From the NCBI GenBank assembly GCA_032871835.1, contig CM065297.1, positions 23,180,098 through 23,244,097 on the forward strand: a stretch of DNA of 64,000 nucleotides, given 5' to 3'. The position numbers were made by a program, and so were the translations under genes. Shown in pieces: positions 45,430 to 56,742 of the stretch. The notes under the pieces are model-generated. The model had not been told where the DNA came from and made no database searches. It saw nothing but the letters and a program-made list of their open reading frames with translations. Source of the stretch: Dipteronia dyeriana. Its lineage: Eukaryota; Streptophyta; Magnoliopsida; Sapindales; Sapindaceae. Position 1 is the stretch's first letter; every line of letters starts with the position of its first letter.

Positions 45430-45919
45430 TGTTGATGTCGATTTCTGGATTATGTTAGAAAAGCCAATAAGGATTGGATTTCGACTATTGATTCAAAGAG
45501 AAAGAGATTCAGAGAGAGTAATGAAGACAAGCTTTACGTGATAAAACTCAGATGACCGGAGAAACGTCCACGGGTGGTAAAAGGATCAACCAAGCCAAAA
45601 TCCACTATGAAAATATGATGTTTACAAGCTCTCGATCTCTCTTTTTTCTCTTTGTATTTGCTATGATTGTTGTATGCTATTTTTGCCTATCCCTTTTGGA
45701 ACCAGATTATGGGTCTATTTATATGCTTATAGAACCCTAATCTGCTTTGTACAAGTAATACGAGATCCTTGTATTTAATTGTGATTCGGTTACTTGTTTG
45801 AGGCTGATTTGTCTTCTTTCCTGTTTCGAAGTCTCTTATGGAAATCGAGTGGGATTCTAGTAGTGCAGTTCAATTTGGACTTGTTTCCTTATAAGAATGT
45901 AGTCTTCGTAAAGAAATCA
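45430..45919 (-). repeat. 5' LTR of G3, truncated (490 bp left)
   Basis: It is nearly identical to 34749-35233 in the 3' LTR, then similarity stops abruptly at about 45919. The kept part holds the TATA box and everything downstream to the PBS. The lost part is the U3 with the CCCGAGTA array. The few differences between the LTRs suggest a relatively recent insertion. Confidence 0.88.
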
Positions 45920-46351
45920 TGAATAAAGAGTGATGTTCATCTCCCAAAGAGGTTAATCACTTATGATGTTGTGTTGGATTTCTATGAAGGTTAAATCATC
46001 TTTTATAATGATTATGGCAATCGATGTGAGCATGAGTATACTATCATTTAATTCATTTTCAAACACCTATAATATTTCTAAATACATGTCATTAAGATAT
46101 TGGTTGATGGACTTTTTTGGTGGATAAGATAAGACGTTCCAATTTGTTTTTACCTTAACAAGGATTAAAGGATAAATAAAGATTATTGAACCCACTGTTA
46201 AAAGTATTGTTAAGGTCTATTACCTTTTGTTATTGGTAAAATCTAACGGAACGCCACAATACTAAAAGTCACTAGACTGAGCCAACCAAAGTTGGCTAAA
46301 GATGGCCTCACAACACCTGGTCAGGAATCACCTAAATGATCGGGTGGAGAC
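45920..46351. other. Unassigned AT-rich stretch between G3 and the LARD palindrome
   Basis: I see no gene and no clear match to another region of the window. It should contain the old outer flank of G3, and perhaps displaced G2 or G4 DNA, but I could not show this. A TGGCGTTCCG run on the minus strand near 46250 resembles a PBS, but no LTR end lies beside it. Confidence 0.5.
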
Positions 46352-47124
46352 TGTTAGGTTTTAGATTGTGTTTGCATTAATTCCATATCAAAATGATGTT
46401 TACTTGTAATGATTAAGTTGTTTAGATTCATGATGATTCAATCTTCAAAGAAGAATGAACAACAAATCAAAGCAAGTTCAAAGTCTTCAAAGAGAAATGA
46501 TGCAATATGGTTCTACAAAGGTATACTAAGACCTTATCTTTCTCTTACAAGGCTTAGGCACACATACACAATTCATACATTTGTGACCCTGTATCGTTGT
46601 ACACCATTATAGGCACACCCATACAATTCATTCATATGTTTCCTTGCATTGTTATGCACCATGTATAACACATTCAAACATTTGAAGATGAATGCTCATG
46701 CATTGGTATGGAAATAACATGTTTTGAAAAATGCATGATTGGAGACTATCTCTATGTAGTTTGCATTCTAGTGTAAATTGTGTTTGTATGTGTATATGTT
46801 TGTATAATATGGATATTGAACTTGAATTTATTCTTAAATCATTATTGATTGAGTTCCGGTCATTTCGGTTACTCATACTATTGATTTCACGTTCTAAGTC
46901 AAAAGATACTACACTTTCAACTCATGTTGCATACTTTATCTTCGTCTTCATATATCGAGTAGAATTATTATTTTTTGGGTTGAGTATCTTATATGTCCAT
47001 GCCCGTGAGAGAGTCACAGTTCGTAATCAGTAAACGGATTTGAATTCCGAGTTCAGAGGCCGGAGAACGGTAGAAAAACGCGAAGGAAGGTCAAGGGAAA
47101 AAGAAGACAGCAAAGCTCTTCTTT

Positions 47125-47200
47125 CCCGAGATGGCCCGTGGCCATCTCGGGGCAGAAGGCTTTCTGCCCCAAGATGCCCACGTGCCATCTCAGGCAGCAA
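47125..47200. other. GC-rich hairpin block of LARD-B left
   Basis: GAGATGGC...GTGGCCATCTCGGGGCAGAA is followed by TTCTGCCCC, making nested inverted repeats. The related blocks are at 7970, 50190, 50600, 52925 and 60966. Confidence 0.65.
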
Positions 47201-48189
47201 GCAAGCTTGGCTGCTTCTTGTCCCTTTTGTTCATTTCATATACCCATTTTCCCTCTCCTTTATATATCCCTTCCCTCTCACAATTCATTCCAAGAAGAAA
47301 TTTAAAAACTTGAGTGCAGAATTTTCTCTCTATATTTTCTCACCTTCACCATAACTTATTCATTTGAACTCCAATTTGTGTGATTCAAAGTTGAGAGTGT
47401 TTGTTTATTCATCCTCCATCTTTTCTATGAAGGTTTGAGTGAGTTTTATTGCTGTTTTTGGAGTCTAAACTCACAAAAACGGGATTGTACCAAAATCAAC
47501 TAAGGTATTGATTTTCTCTTAAAGTTTTCTTTTAAAACTTGGTCAATTGCCTTGGGTTTTCTTCTTCAACATATTTATGTGTCTTTTGATTGTTTTGATT
47601 TGAGTTTTGAACTCATTTAAAGCTAGATTGAGTTTCAATTGAAATCTCACATGTTGAGTTAGGTTTTGATTTTGCCTATGTTTTCACATGTTTGGGATTG
47701 TATTGTGCTAGCTTTGATTCTAGGACTATTTGAAGATCTTTGATTGATTGATTTTGTGAAAAATAGTTCCTCACGTGTATTAGGCTCTCTTTGGCCAATT
47801 TCTCACAATGATACATGTGTTTATGTTCTTTTGAGCTATTCATGTGTTTTGTTGAATCTACGAATAGGAATATGCTCTAGAACTTTAGCTTTAATCTAAA
47901 TGACTTTGTCATATGATTTTAGCATGTTTTTGGTCTATTAGATTTAAACTTGATTATGTGTTAATTGAACATATCTTGTGATTCAAGTTTTAGATCTATG
48001 CATGTACCTAGGTTGTAATTAATGTTGAACATATTTATATGATCTAGATGGATTAAACATGCAGGATTGAATAGACTACATTTGTTTTGTGCATTCATGC
48101 TCATGTCTAGTATTTTCCAAAGGATGTGTTGATCATAACATTCTATGTTGCGTGCTTGTTTGCGTTTTGCATTCATGATCACTTAGATG

Positions 48190-48500
48190 CCTTGTGAGAA
48201 GGAAGTCTTGACAATAGGTGTGAGACCTATGTTGTTGAGCAAGAAAGTCTTGGCAAGAGGTGTGAGACCTTGGATTGTCAAGCGAGGAAGTCTTGACTAG
48301 AGTCGGGAGGACTCGGATAGTTGAGCAAGAAGTCTTGCCTAGGGTCGTGAGGATCTGGAAGGGTGAGCGAGGAAGTCTTGACTAGAGTCTAAAGGACTCG
48401 AATAGTTGAGCAAGAAGTCTTGCCTAGGGTCGTGAGGATCCGGAAGGGTGAGCGAGGAAGTCTTGACAAGAGGTGTGAGGCCTCGGATTGTTGAGCAAGA
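48190..48500 (+). repeat. Tandem repeat of about 58 bp in the LARD LTR
   Basis: About five units carry GAAGTCTTG(A/C)CTAG and GGATTGTTGAGCAAG-like motifs. Cognate arrays lie at 48985-49215 (inverted), 55170-55350, 62215-62405 and, weakly, 4720-4860. Confidence 0.8.
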
Positions 48501-48512
48501 GGCGACATTGAA

Positions 48513-51359
48513 ACTACAAACAAGATTAAATGCTCAAGGCTAACCAAGAGGGGGAAGGGTGAATATGTTAGACACCTTTTTCGACTCCCTTAGAAATAAA
48601 CAAAAGTTTGTCCCTCTAGATTGCTTGTATCACAATATATATATATATCAATTAAAGACACTTAATCAATATATAAAACAAGTAAAGTGTGATACAAACA
48701 AGTAATGGTAACACATACAAAATCTATATCATATAAAGGAAGTCAACTTACATAAAGAGTTCTATCCTTAGTATTCAAATAACAAATACAAATGCAAGAG
48801 AGATAGGGATAGAGAAAAGTTGACACAAGATATAACGTGGTAAACCTCCGAAAAGGAAACATCCAGGGGTTAGCAACCACCGGCAAACAAAATTCACTAG
48901 TAGATAAGACAAGTACAATCTCTCAAGTGACCCCTTCACCTAGAAACTACCCTCCTATCCTACTCATGAAAATGTCGCCCTAATGCTCAACAATCCGAGG
49001 CCTCACACCTCTTGTCAAGACTTCCTCGCTCACCCTTTCAGATCCTCATGACCCTAGGCAAGACTTCTTGCTCAACTATCCGAGTCCTCCAGACTCTAGT
49101 CAAGACTTCCTCGCTTGACAATCCAAGTTCTCACACCTCTTGCCAAGACTTTCTTGCTCAACAATATAGGTCTCACACCTATTTTCAAGACTTCCTTCTC
49201 ACAAGGCATCTAGGTGATCATGAATGTAAAACCCAAACAAGCCCGCAACATAGAATGTTATGATCAACACATCCTATGGAAAATATTAGACATGAGCATA
49301 TGCACAAATCAAATGTAGTCTAGTCAATCATGCATGTTTAATCTATCTAGATCATATAAGATATGTTCAACATTAATTACAACCTAGATACATGCATAGA
49401 TCTAAAGCTTGAATCACAAGATATGTTCAATTAACACATAATCAAGTTTAAATCTCATAAACCAAAAATATGCTAAAATCATATGACAAAGTCATTTAGA
49501 TTAAAGCTAAAGTTCTAGAGCATGTTCCTATTCATAGATTCAACAAAATGCATGAATAGCTCAAAAGAACATAAACACATGTATCATTGTGAGAAATCGG
49601 CCAAAGAGAGCCTAATACATGTGAGGAACTATTTTCACAAAATCAATCAATCAAAGATCATCAAATAGTCCTAGAATCAAAGCTAGCACAATACAATCCC
49701 AAACATGTGAAAACATAGGCAAAATCAAAACCTAACTCAATATGTGAGATTTCAATTGAAACTCAATCTAGCTTTAAATGAGTTCAAAACTCAAATCAAT
49801 ACAATCACAAGACACATATATATGTTGAAGAAGAAAACCCAAGGCAATTGACCAAGTTTTAAATAAAAACTTTGAGAGAAAATCAATACCTTAGTTGATT
49901 TTGATGCAGTCCCGTTTTTGAGTGTTTAGACTCCAAAAACAGCAATAAAAATTAATCAAACCTTCAGAGAAAAGACGGAGGATGAATAGACAAACACTCT
50001 CAACTTTGAATCACTCAAATCGAAGTTCAAATCAAGAAGTTATGGTGTTTAGAATGTGAGAAAATGTAGAGAGAAAATTTCCGCACACAAGTTTAAATTT
50101 CTTCTTAGAATGAAATGTGAGAGGGATGAGGAATATAAAGGAGAGGGAAAGAATGAAGCTCAAAGACCAAATTTCCCTCCTTTGTTATTGCTTCCCCGAG
50201 ATGGCATGTGGGCATCTCGTGGCAGCAAGGTGTTACAGCCGAGATGGCCACACGCCATCTCGGGCTTGCACCAATGCATGGCCTTTGGCCATGGTGCAAC
50301 TCCCTTGCACTCCTCAGGCATTCTTCCACCATTCTCCGGCTTCCGAACTCGGAATTCAAATCCGTTTTTGGATTAAAAACCGTAACTCTCTCACAGACAT
50401 GGACATATAAGATACTCAACCAAGAAAATAATAATTCAACTTGATATATGAAGACGAAGACAATATGCAACATGAGTTGAAAGTGTAGTATCTTTTGACT
50501 TAGAACTTGAAATCTAGTATGAGTAACCGAAATGACCGGAACTCAATCAAGAATGATTTAAGACCAAAATCAAATTCAATATCCATGTTATACAAACATA
50601 TGAGATGGCCTGTGACCATCTCGGGGCCAGCAAGGGTGTGAGCCCAAGATTGTCACGTGCCATCACGGGGTTGCACCTTATGATGGGCTTTAGCCATCGT
50701 GCTTCTCTCTTGCACTCCGCTCACGATCTTTGACCGTTCTCTGGCCTCTGAACTCTGAATTCATATCCATTTTCAGATTATGAACTGGGACTCTCTTACG
50801 AACATGGACAACTATGAAACTCAACCCAAAAAATAAAAATTCGACTCGATATACGAAGACGAAGACAATGCATGCAACATGATTGGAATGTTTCATATCT
50901 CTTAACTCGAAACACAAAATCAAATGTATGAGTAACCAAAATGATTGAAAATCAATATAACATCAAATTCAAGTTTAAGTTCCATGTTATACAAACATAT
51001 AAACATACAAACACATATCATTTGGACATAGTCCACCAACATGCATTTTTCACAACTAGTCAATTCTATACCCGTGCATATGCATTCAATATCAAGTGTG
51101 TGAATGTGTTAGATAAAATGAGCACAGCAATACAAGGATACATATGTATGCAATGTGTGTGTGCCTAAGCCTGGTAAGAGAAATGAGGTCTTAATATACC
51201 TTTGCAGAACAATGAAGCATATTTTTCTTTGAAGACTTGATGATGAGTTGTCAAATCTTCTTTGAAGCTTGAATCATCATCAATCTTAAGACAACTAATC
51301 AATATAATTAAATGTTGTTTTGATATAGAAAAATGTCAACACAACTCAAAAACCTAACA
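48513..51359 (-). repeat. LARD-B right LTR, full length (about 2.85 kb), right arm of the palindrome
   Basis: On the minus strand it opens TGTTAGGTTTTTGAGTTG at 51359 and ends TTTGTAGTTTCA at 48513, matching the LTR end ...GTATTTTCA before the PBS at 56024. No PBS follows; instead the left arm begins. It carries a tandem duplication of about 400 bp (50198-50999), so it is a mosaic of two subfamilies. The outer flank, read on the minus strand, is GGGAC. Confidence 0.82.
50198..50999 (-). repeat. About 400-bp tandem duplication within the LARD-B right LTR
   Basis: Two diverged units run from GAGATGGC to GTTATACAAACATA (50198-50599 and 50601-50999). Unit 1 resembles the left arm and unit 2 resembles the LTR at 60376-63073. 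This suggests recombination between LTR subfamilies rather than simple slippage. Confidence 0.7.
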
Positions 51360-52165
51360 GTCCCACCGACCTCTCCAGCTTGAAGGCCCGTCAAGGGTTG
51401 GCACCATCATGTACCCTAAGAGCTTGAACTTCACCATTATTATCTCCACGATGAGGCTTTGAGGGCACAACAAGTGAAGCAAGAGCATATTGATCCTAAG
51501 TGACACTCCCAGCCAAGCTGGTCCTAGCAACACTCGTCAAACGAGCAACTTTAACATTTGGTAAAATCCAAACGGCTTACTTAACCGCATTAACACCTTG
51601 TCGACATGTTATTCAATAAACTCAAGTATGATGTCTTTAGTGACAGGCTCATTGGGGTAAGTCTAACCACCTTTAGAGTCAGAGTCAGTAAAAACTATAT
51701 GATGTTTAATAGAAAACTGCCTCGGGGCCTTGCCAGATCAATGTATGGGTGGATCAGTTGGAGCCTGACTTGAAAGGCGATCAACTTATGCTTGAGATGG
51801 TTTGGGTTGAGAAAGGAGTGTTGTTTATTAAAGGTTGGTCCCCCACCAGTCTCAGCTGGGACTTGGTCATTCATCCTGATATGTTTAGAAGAAAGGGAAG
51901 TAGATGTCACATAAATACGATCGCCCCTCTTTTTCGATCGCTACTCCAGTAAAATCAAATCAATCAATGTTTCCTGATCATCGTCCACTTTTTCAGGATC
52001 GATAAATGTGACCCTCATAGGAGGAGCCTCTGGATACACTTTAGGTTGGAATTCCTTCTATTTACGAGCTGCCTCGGGGGCAGAGATCCTTCAATAACTT
52101 TTTCCACCTTTCTGCCAATCGGTTCCCTGGAGGATCTTTCTCGGGTAAACCTTTCTCGTATGGGC
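51360..52165 (-). pseudogene. G4 aORF exon 2 fragment, inverted
   Basis: The reverse complement is homologous to the G2 aORF at about 26320-27060. Shared are GATGATCAGGAAAC...GATTTTACTGGAG and a TTTACTGACTCTGACTCT run. The end CTGGAGAGGTCGGTG aligns with CTGGAGAGGGTGCTG. The longest open piece is 51910-51695. It is the left flank of the LARD insertion, now pointing the wrong way relative to 63074-64000. Confidence 0.7.
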
Positions 52166-52371
52166 TGTTAGATTTTAGATTATATTGGCATAAAATTCAT
52201 ATCAAAATGATGTTTACTTGTAATGATTTAATTGTTTAGGTTCATGATGATTAAAGTTTCAAAGAAGGAATAACAACTAGTTAAAGCAAGTACAAAGTCT
52301 TCAAAGAGAAAGGATGTCATATGGTTACAAAGGTATATTAAGATCTTATCTTTCTCCTATAAGGCTTAGGT

Positions 52372-52380
52372 ACACACACA

Positions 52381-52424
<44 letters not shown>
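52372..52424 (+). repeat. (CA)n microsatellite
   Basis: A CA run of about 53 bp with one interruption, inside the LARD LTR. Confidence 0.93.
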
Positions 52425-52427
<3 letters not shown>

Positions 52428-53300
52428 CATACATTTATATCCTTGCATCATTGTACTCCATTTACAACATATTCACATACTTAAAGTTGAATGCTCATGC
52501 ATTGGTATGAAAGTAACATGTTTTGGAAAATGCATGATTGGAGACTATGTCTATGTAGTTTGCATTCTAGTGTGAATTGTGTTTGTATGTGTATATGTTT
52601 GTAAAACATGGATATTGAATTTGATTTTAGTCTTAAATCATTCTTGATTGAGTTCCAAACACTTTGGTTACTCACACTTTCAATTTCAAGTTCTAAGTCA
52701 AAAGATATGATATTTTCCAGTCATGTTGTGTACATTGTCTTCGTATTCATATATTGAGTAGAATTCTTATTTTTTGGGCGGAGTATCTTATATGTCTATG
52801 TCTGTGAGAGAGTTATAGTTTGTAATCCACAAACAGATTCAAATTTCGAGTTTGGAGGTCTGAGAACGGTCGAAGAACACGAAGGGAATGCGGGAGGAAA
52901 AGAAGTGAAACCAAACACTCTTTCCCGAGATGGTGCGTGGCCATCTCGGGTCAGAATGCTTGCTGCCCCGAGATGCCCACCCGCCATCTTCTTTATATAT
53001 CTCTTCCCTCTCACTTTTCATTCTAAGAAGAGATTCAAAATTTGAGTGCAGAATTTTCTCTCAAATTTTCTCACCTTTTAAACACCATAACTTCTTCATT
53101 TGAACTCTGATTTCGGTGATTCAAAGTTCAGAGTGTTTGTCTACTAATCCTTCATCTTTCTCTGAAGGTTTGAGTTAATGTTACTGCTGTTTTTGGAGTC
53201 TATCCTCACAAAAAAAGAACTGTACCAAATCAACTAAGGTATTGATTTTCTCTCAAAGTTTTCTTTTAAAACTTGGTCAATTGCCTTGGGTTTTCTTCTT

Positions 53301-53302
<2 letters not shown>

Positions 53303-53334
<32 letters not shown>
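53303..53334 (+). repeat. (AT)n microsatellite
   Basis: An AT run of about 32 bp in the LTR. Other LARD copies have only ATATATATG-like short forms here. Confidence 0.93.
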
Positions 53335-53337
<3 letters not shown>

Positions 53338-54029
53338 TTGTGGTTGCTTTGATTTGACTTTTGAACTCATTTAAAGCTAGATTGAGTTTCAATTGAAATC
53401 TCACATGTTGAGTAAGGTTTTGATTTGCCCATGTTTTCATATGTTTGAGATTGTATTGTGCTAGCTTTGAATCTAGGACGATTTGATGATCTTTAATTGA
53501 TTGATTTTGTGAAAAATAGTTCCTCACATGTATTAGGCTCTCTTTGGCCAAAATCTCACTATGATACATGCGCTAGTGTTCTTGTAAGTTATTCTTGTGC
53601 TTAGTTGATTTCATGAATAGATAATATGCTCTAGAACTCTTGCTTTAATCTAAATGACTTTATCACATGATTTTAGCAAGTTTTTGGTATATGTGATTTA
53701 AACTTGATTATGTGCTAATCGAACTTCTCTTGAGTTTCAAGTTTAGATTTATGCATTTATCTAGATTGTAATTAACGTGTAGCATCTTTCACATGATCTA
53801 GATGGATTAAACATGCATGATTAACTAGACTACATTTGTTGTGTGCATTCATGCATATGTCTAGTATTTTCCATTGAATTTGTTGATCATCATTTTCTAT
53901 GTTGCGTGCTTGTTTGTGTTTGTATTCATGATCACTTAGATGCCTTGTAAGAAGGAAGTCTTGAAAATATGTGTGAGGTCTATGATTTTTTGAGCAAGTG
54001 GAAGTCACATTCCTTAGAGTGAGTCTTTG

Positions 54030-56021
54030 ATTTGTCATTTTGGTCATTTGGAACTTTAGTTCTCTCTCCTTTATATATCTCTTCCCTCTCTCATTTTAAA
54101 CGAAGTAGAAAAAATGTAAATCAAGTGTGCAGAATTTTCTCTCAAACTTTCTCATCTCCCAAACACCATATCTTTTTTGTTTGAACTCTGATTCAATCGA
54201 TTCAAGTTGGAGATTATTCGTCTATCAATTCTATATCGTTCTCAAGAAGGTTTGAGGTCATTTCATCAAGTTTTCTGGTGTTTCTTTATCAAAAAATGGG
54301 ACTGCACATTTGTCTTGAGGTATTGAAAAATTTCTTAAGATTTGTTCTTCAAAGTTTTCAATTACCTTGGGTTTTCTTCTTCTATATATGTATGTTTATT
54401 GTGTTTACTTTGATTAGATTTTTGAACTCTATTGAAGCTAGATTTAACATGATTAGATTCTCACATGTTGAGTTAGGTTTTTCTAAAATATATGTTTTCA
54501 CATGTTTAGGAATTGTCTTGTGCTAGCTTTTGATTTAGGACTATTTGTGAATCATATTGATTGATTTTTGATAATCAATAAGTCCTCACATGTGCTAGGT
54601 TCTTTTAATTGAACATATATTGATTTACCACTTTCGCTTGTGATTTAGAGCTATTTTTGACTTTGACTGAAAATTGTGAGAAAAATATGCTCTAGGTTTT
54701 TGCTAGAACTTTAATTGATTTTATCTCATGAATCTAGCATGTTGTTTGTGTTTGTCACTAAAACCTTGAATGAGTGCTTAGTGTATATTCTTTGATTCAA
54801 ATTTTAGTCACATGATTGATTCTATGAATTGAATGTGTTTGTGGTGTTTCACATGATTCTAGAATATTATTTCTGTTAAGTAACTAGACAACATTTGTTC
54901 TATGATTTTTGATGCCTGTGTCTAGTTATTCATAAAATGTACTTAATCCATATATTTCATATATTTATGCATCATTTGTGTGATTGCACTGTTTTAGGAT
55001 AATAAACTAGAAAAATATACTTTGTGTGCTCAATTATTATTTCTAGTTCCATAGGATGTATTGATCATATATTCTATGTTGCATTTGTTTACATCATTTG
55101 CATTACACTTAGATCATACGCCTTGTGAAGAGGTTGGAAGTCTCATTTGTTAGAGTGATTCTTTGATTTGAGCATTGGAATTCTTGACTAGTGGTGTGAA
55201 GCCTCAGATAGTTGAGCAAGGAAGTCTTGACTAGAGGTGTGAAGCCTTAGATAGTTGAGCAAGGAATTCTTAGCTAAAGGTGTGAATCCTTGGATATTTA
55301 GGCAAGGAAGTCCTGACTAGAGTTGGGAAAACTCGAATAGTTTAGCAAGATGGCATCATGTTCATTGACTAGGATATAAGGGTAGTTTCTAGGTGAAGAG
55401 GTCACTTGAGAGATTGTACTATTTTTATCTACTAGTGGATTTTGTTTGCTAGTGGTTGTGGAATCAACCCGTGGATGTTTCCTTTTTGGAAGTTTACCAC
55501 TAAAATTTCTTGTGTCAACTTTCTCTATCCTTCTCTCTTATAGACTTGTATGTGTATGTTTGTATCTTGTTTTCATAAGCTTCATTTCTAGATATTCTTG
55601 TAAACAAGATTGTTGTGACATGTGATATGCCAGCACTTCACATGATCAAAGTTGTAAGTATCCTTTTATTTGTAAATTTATATATTGTATATTTGTAAGT
55701 GTTTGAACTTTGTATCTTGTGATATTCCATTTCATGTTGTAAAGTTTCACATTGTAATACTCTAAGTACAACTTATGGAATTTTCTCTACATTGAATATC
55801 TTTGTTTATAAGATACATTGTTTCTTGTTGTATGTTTTTGTAGACTAAGGGTGGTGATTTGAGCATATATGAATAAATTGTTTTCTCATAACAATCATGT
55901 TGAATGTTAATTTGTATGCTCATCAAGGTTTTGTCACAAGTCTCGAAAGAGTTCTTAAAACTGATAGACAACTTATTCACCCTTCTCTAGGTTGTTTAGT
56001 ATAACCTTATAGGTATTTTCA
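54030..56021 (+). repeat. LARD-C 5' LTR, second part (subfamily 2), ending at the PBS
   Basis: It is nearly identical over about 2 kb to 61082-63073 in the 3' LTR, from TCATTTTGGTCATTTGG through the tandem block to TATTCACCC...TTTTCA. The region 53000-54029 is a diverged homologue of the first 1.1 kb or so of this part. The 5' LTR therefore contains that segment twice, in two subfamily versions. Confidence 0.82.
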
Positions 56022-56023
56022 AT

Positions 56024-56035
56024 TGGTATCAGAGC
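56024..56035 (+). other. Primer-binding site of LARD-C
   Basis: TGGTATCAGAGC begins two bases after the LTR end TTTTCA. It is complementary in form to the 3' end of plant initiator tRNA-Met, the usual primer of Copia-type elements. This fixes the plus orientation of the element. Confidence 0.88.
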
Positions 56036-56126
56036 GGGTCACTTAAAGTAATTAGTGTGATTCGGATCTAAAAGGTTATTTACTAATCATGGATAACAAC
56101 CTTTAATCTATAATTGTTTTTAGTGA

Positions 56127-56742
56127 TTGTCCTCCTTTGTTGATTGTGAAAAATGTTCTTCTTGTTTTATATTTCATTTGTCTACTAATGATTTTATTGA
56201 TAAGCTTGAAAAGTATGTTAGTGACAAAAGAAAAGAAGAAGAAGCTTTTCTAGATGATAATCGATCTAGACAAGATCACTTGTCTTTGCAACTCAATGAA
56301 GAAGATTGCATGTCAAAGACCACCAGTTTCTACTTGATGGCAAGAATTCAAAATTTTGATAAGGAAAGAGATGAAGCGCTAAAGGAAGTTGAAGTGAATA
56401 ATAAAGTGATCAAATGTCTAGAAAAGTGTTAAAGAGGCTCTTGTGTTAGATAGTTTAACAAGTGATTTTGCTAATAATTTGTTTTTTTTTCCTAAAGGAA
56501 ATGATCAAAGGCATGGAAGAGGAGTTGGCAATCATGAAGGCTAAAAAGTTTGGCAATCTTCAAAGAGATTTAAGCGACTTAAGCATCGTAGATGAGCAAA
56601 TGGAGTCTCCTACAACTATAGGCAAGGCACTAAGGAACAAAAGGATTTCAAAGGCCAAGTCTTCCAAGGTCAAGTGCAAAATCAATAAGAGTAAGGAGCC
56701 TTCACAATCCGGTACACTCTCACCTAAAAAGTAACATCTCAT
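56127..56742 (+). pseudogene. Charged, helical ORF remnants after the PBS (possible gag relic)
   Basis: Two open pieces (56127-56432 and 56462-56734) encode Lys/Glu-rich, probably coiled-coil peptides: DKLEKYVSDKRKEEEAF, KERDEALKEVEVNNK and MIKGMEEELAIMKAKKFG, with a Ser/Lys-rich tail. The position just after the PBS is where gag belongs. I do not recognise a defined gag domain or zinc knuckle, so the assignment rests on location and composition. Confidence 0.4.

Larger units (their letters stand above)
34749..45919 (-). mobile_element. G3: Tat-like Ty3/Gypsy element with antisense aORF, adjoining G2 gag
   Basis: On the minus strand the order is truncated 5' LTR (45919 to 45430), PBS, gag with one long open frame, protease, RT, dual RNase H and integrase. 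These are followed by an array-bearing spacer, a plus-strand aORF, a PPT and a full 3' LTR (35632 to 34749). It meets G2 inside gag, most simply by insertion there. The outer side of the 5' LTR is missing, so the TSD cannot be read. It is less decayed than G2. Confidence 0.9.
46352..48510 (+). repeat. LARD-B left LTR (3'-truncated), left arm of the palindrome
   Basis: It opens TGTTAGGTTTTAGATTG and matches the start of the LTRs at 52166 and, inverted, 51359. It contains the GC-rich hairpin block (47125-47200) and the AGTCTTG tandem block (48190-48500). It stops at GGCGACATT, where it fuses with the end of the right LTR. It is noncoding. Confidence 0.82.
52166..54029 (+). repeat. LARD-C 5' LTR, first part (LARD-B subfamily)
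   Basis: It opens TGTTAGATTTTAGATT and follows the 46352-48510 copy closely. It ends abruptly at about 54029, where a second, different-subfamily LTR portion begins. It includes a CA tract (52372-52424), a hairpin block (about 52923-52990) and a TA tract (53303-53334). Confidence 0.78.

Noticed and set aside
45055..45435. Plus-strand open frame of 126 codons at the G3 PBS
   Set aside because: Opposite the intact G3 Gag frame; no independent support.
46240..46260. Primer-binding site TGGCGTTCCG on the minus strand
   Set aside because: No LTR end or gag start lies beside it, and it matches no PBS of the elements here.
48190..48500. CRISPR-like spaced repeats
   Set aside because: Units are directly adjacent and diverged, without uniform repeats and unique spacers, and lie inside a plant LTR.
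46352..51359. A class II foldback or MULE-type element with long terminal inverted repeats
   Set aside because: The outer ends are LTR starts (TGTTAGG) shared with LARD-C. The inner end of the right arm matches the LTR end next to a PBS, and no equal-length TSD flanks the palindrome.
54278..54526. A repeated 82-codon open frame (also 61330-61578)
   Set aside because: It recurs because the two LARD LTRs are nearly identical. The peptide is hydrophobic chance sequence within an LTR, and other subfamily copies do not keep the frame.
56127..56742. Host gene encoding a coiled-coil protein
   Set aside because: It sits directly after a retroelement PBS between two LTRs and is split by stops; a decayed element ORF is more likely.
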